DNA of 51,465 nt, taken from NCBI GenBank assembly GCA_003132145.1, contig PKWU01000067.1, positions 1 through 51,465 of the forward strand, read 5' to 3'. The translations under genes were made by a program, and so were the position numbers. Numbering within the stretch: position 1 is the first letter of the stretch; every line of letters starts with the position of its first letter. The notes beneath the pieces were generated by a model. That model saw only the letters and a list, made by a program, of their open reading frames with translations, did no database searches and was not told the origin of the DNA. Below, in pieces: positions 50,321 to 51,465 of the stretch. This stretch comes from Granulicella sp. GTDB lineage: Bacteria; Acidobacteriota; Terriglobia; Terriglobales; Acidobacteriaceae.

Positions 50321-51465
50321 TCACCCCGCATGCACGCCGCACAGAATCTCATACGAAATCGTCCCCGCAATCCGCGCATGGTCATCCGCCGTAACCCCAT
50401 CCCCCAGCAGCACCACCTCATCCCCAACCCGCACACCGTCGATCCCCGTAACATCCACCATCGTCAGATTCATCGAAACCCGCCCGACAATCCCTGCGCG
50501 TCCGCCCCGAACCATCGCCCACCCGCCCGGCTTCGCATTCGTCGAAGAAAGCTCTCGCCGCAGCCCGTCCGCATATCCCACCGGCAGCAGCGCCAGCCGC
50601 ATCGGCCCCGGAGCCGTGAACGTCGCGTTGTACCCTACCGTCTCGCCCGCCGCCACCTCGCGCACATCCAACACGCGCGTCTTCCACGTCATCACCGGTC
50701 GCAGCGCCGCCCGCACCCTCGATCCCGCACCAGCACCCGCACCCTCTATCGCCAGACAATACCCATACAGCGAGATCCCGCACCGCACCATCGCCCGCGC
50801 ACCCACACTCTTCGCCAGCCCCACCAGCCATTCCGAGCCGCCACCCCGCGCCGGATTATCCACCGACGAAGAACTCCCCGCATGCACCCACTTCGGCCGC
50901 AGCCCCTTCGCCCGCACCTGCGCAACTGCCGCCTCAAACCGCCGCTCCTGCTCGCGCGTCTTCTCCGAACCCGCAACCTCTGCCGCGCAGAAATGCGTCA
51001 TCACCCCATCCAGAACCAGCTCGGCCGCACCAATCAGATCCAACACCGCATCCAACTCCGCGCCCGGACGAACCCCCTGCCGCCCCATTCCGGTGTCCAC
51101 CTCCAGGTGCACCAAGGACCCCGGCCACCCCCATAAACAGCACAGCTGCGCCTCCGTCCAGACAACTGGCGTCAGTCGACTCTCCACGGTCGACAGCCAA
51201 TCCGCCCGACCGCCCAACCCCAGCATCACCAGAATCTCCGCGTCAGCGAATCCAGCCGCATCCAGCGCCCGTCTTACCCGCGCACCTTCACTCGCATCCG
51301 CCACGCCGAACCACCGCGCCCCCACCCGTGCCAGCGCCACCGCACATCGCTCAGCGCCATGCCCGTACGCGTTCGCCTTCACCACTGCCAGCACGTCCGT
51401 CTCGGCGCCAGCCGCCTCCGCCACCGCGCGGAAGTTCCCCGCCAGCCGCTCCTCCGACACCTCAA
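50321..51465 (-). CDS. alr: Alanine racemase, 5' end beyond window
   Basis: The reading frame runs off the right edge; the codons before GTG 51460 are open and the family start (about 10 residues upstream) is missing, so 51460 is not the true start. Pyridoxal-phosphate Lys is in AVVKANAYGHGA; the catalytic Tyr region is GYNATFTAPGPMRLALLPVGYADGL; conserved Arg and other ligands follow (RVSMNLTMVDVTG). Converts L- to D-alanine for peptidoglycan. Near dacB-type and mltG genes but not in their operon. Confidence 0.95.
   Translation of the reverse strand, partial: EVSEERLAGNFRAVAEAAGAETDVLAVVKANAYGHGAERCAVALARVGARWFGVADASEGARVRRALDAAGFADAEILVMLGLGGRADWLSTVESRLTPVVWTEAQLCCLWGWPGSLVHLEVDTGMGRQGVRPGAELDAVLDLIGAAELVLDGVMTHFCAAEVAGSEKTREQERRFEAAVAQVRAKGLRPKWVHAGSSSSVDNPARGGGSEWLVGLAKSVGARAMVRCGISLYGYCLAIEGAGAGAGSRVRAALRPVMTWKTRVLDVREVAAGETVGYNATFTAPGPMRLALLPVGYADGLRRELSSTNAKPGGWAMVRGGRAGIVGRVSMNLTMVDVTGIDGVRVGDEVVLLGDGVTADDHARIAGTISYEILCGVHAG

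Overview
The window is a GC-rich bacterial chromosome segment with mostly housekeeping-type genes, two stretches of regulatory and efflux genes, and one accessory island. Lineage inference: the mix of long GC-rich operons, multihaem cytochromes, DUF481 and beta-barrel outer membrane proteins, and dispersed GGGTGCCCCA and GGCTTTAGCC hairpin repeats points to Acidobacteriota (Terriglobia, Granulicella/Terriglobus/Edaphobacter-like). This is judged by eye and not tested by any search.

Layout. 1-1.8 kb: the end of a sensor kinase and an NtrC-type regulator whose GAFTGA loop reads GAMPGA. 1.9-2.8 kb: an AT-richer orphan OB-fold protein. 2.9-10.9 kb: a complete tripartite efflux operon (TetR, HlyD adaptor, double-ATPase ABC protein, two ABC-2 permeases, TolC-like channel) behind a promoter covered by inverted repeats. 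10.9-13.7 kb: envelope proteins and a c-type cytochrome. 13.9-15.5 kb: class I fumarase.

15.5-25.6 kb is a mosaic defence and toxin-antitoxin island around polA. It holds a restriction-modification operon (Vsr, 5-methylcytosine methyltransferase, Eco29kI-like GIY-YIG nuclease), a HigBA-like pair, a DUF4160/DUF2442 pair, two paralogous BrnT-type pairs in mirror orientation on either side of polA, and a TumE/TumA-type pair. Two long direct repeats bracket modules. A 39-bp pair (37/39 identical) brackets HigBA plus DUF4160/DUF2442. A 34-bp pair (33/34) brackets the second BrnT pair and duplicates the last codons of the neighbouring antitoxin gene, as if a small cassette had been inserted at that gene's 3' end. 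This is the most interesting part of the window.

25.7-31 kb is metabolic: purU, folP, rmuC, acpP, fabF, then a lone T4 gp19-like tail-tube gene. 31-36.6 kb holds an octahaem cytochrome, a Yip1-like membrane protein, a TPR lipoprotein and a MacB/LolD-type ABC pair. 36.6-45.9 kb holds a stand-alone receiver, a potassium-channel-like protein with a TLGIGD filter, a YfgM-like TPR protein, a DacB-type peptidase, an SGNH hydrolase, a small redox/membrane cluster, lipA, an SnoaL-like secreted protein and frr. 46-51.5 kb holds tandem and composite hairpin repeats, mltG, a lipoprotein, a Gfo/Idh/MocA oxidoreductase, a small protein and the 3' part of alr, which runs off the window.

Several genes have a TANNNT hexamer ending 5-9 bases before the start codon, often without a clear Shine-Dalgarno sequence, which suggests that leaderless transcription is common here. 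Start codons were adjusted by eye to ribosome sites, signal peptides or such hexamers; family names rest on recognised motifs, not on database searches.
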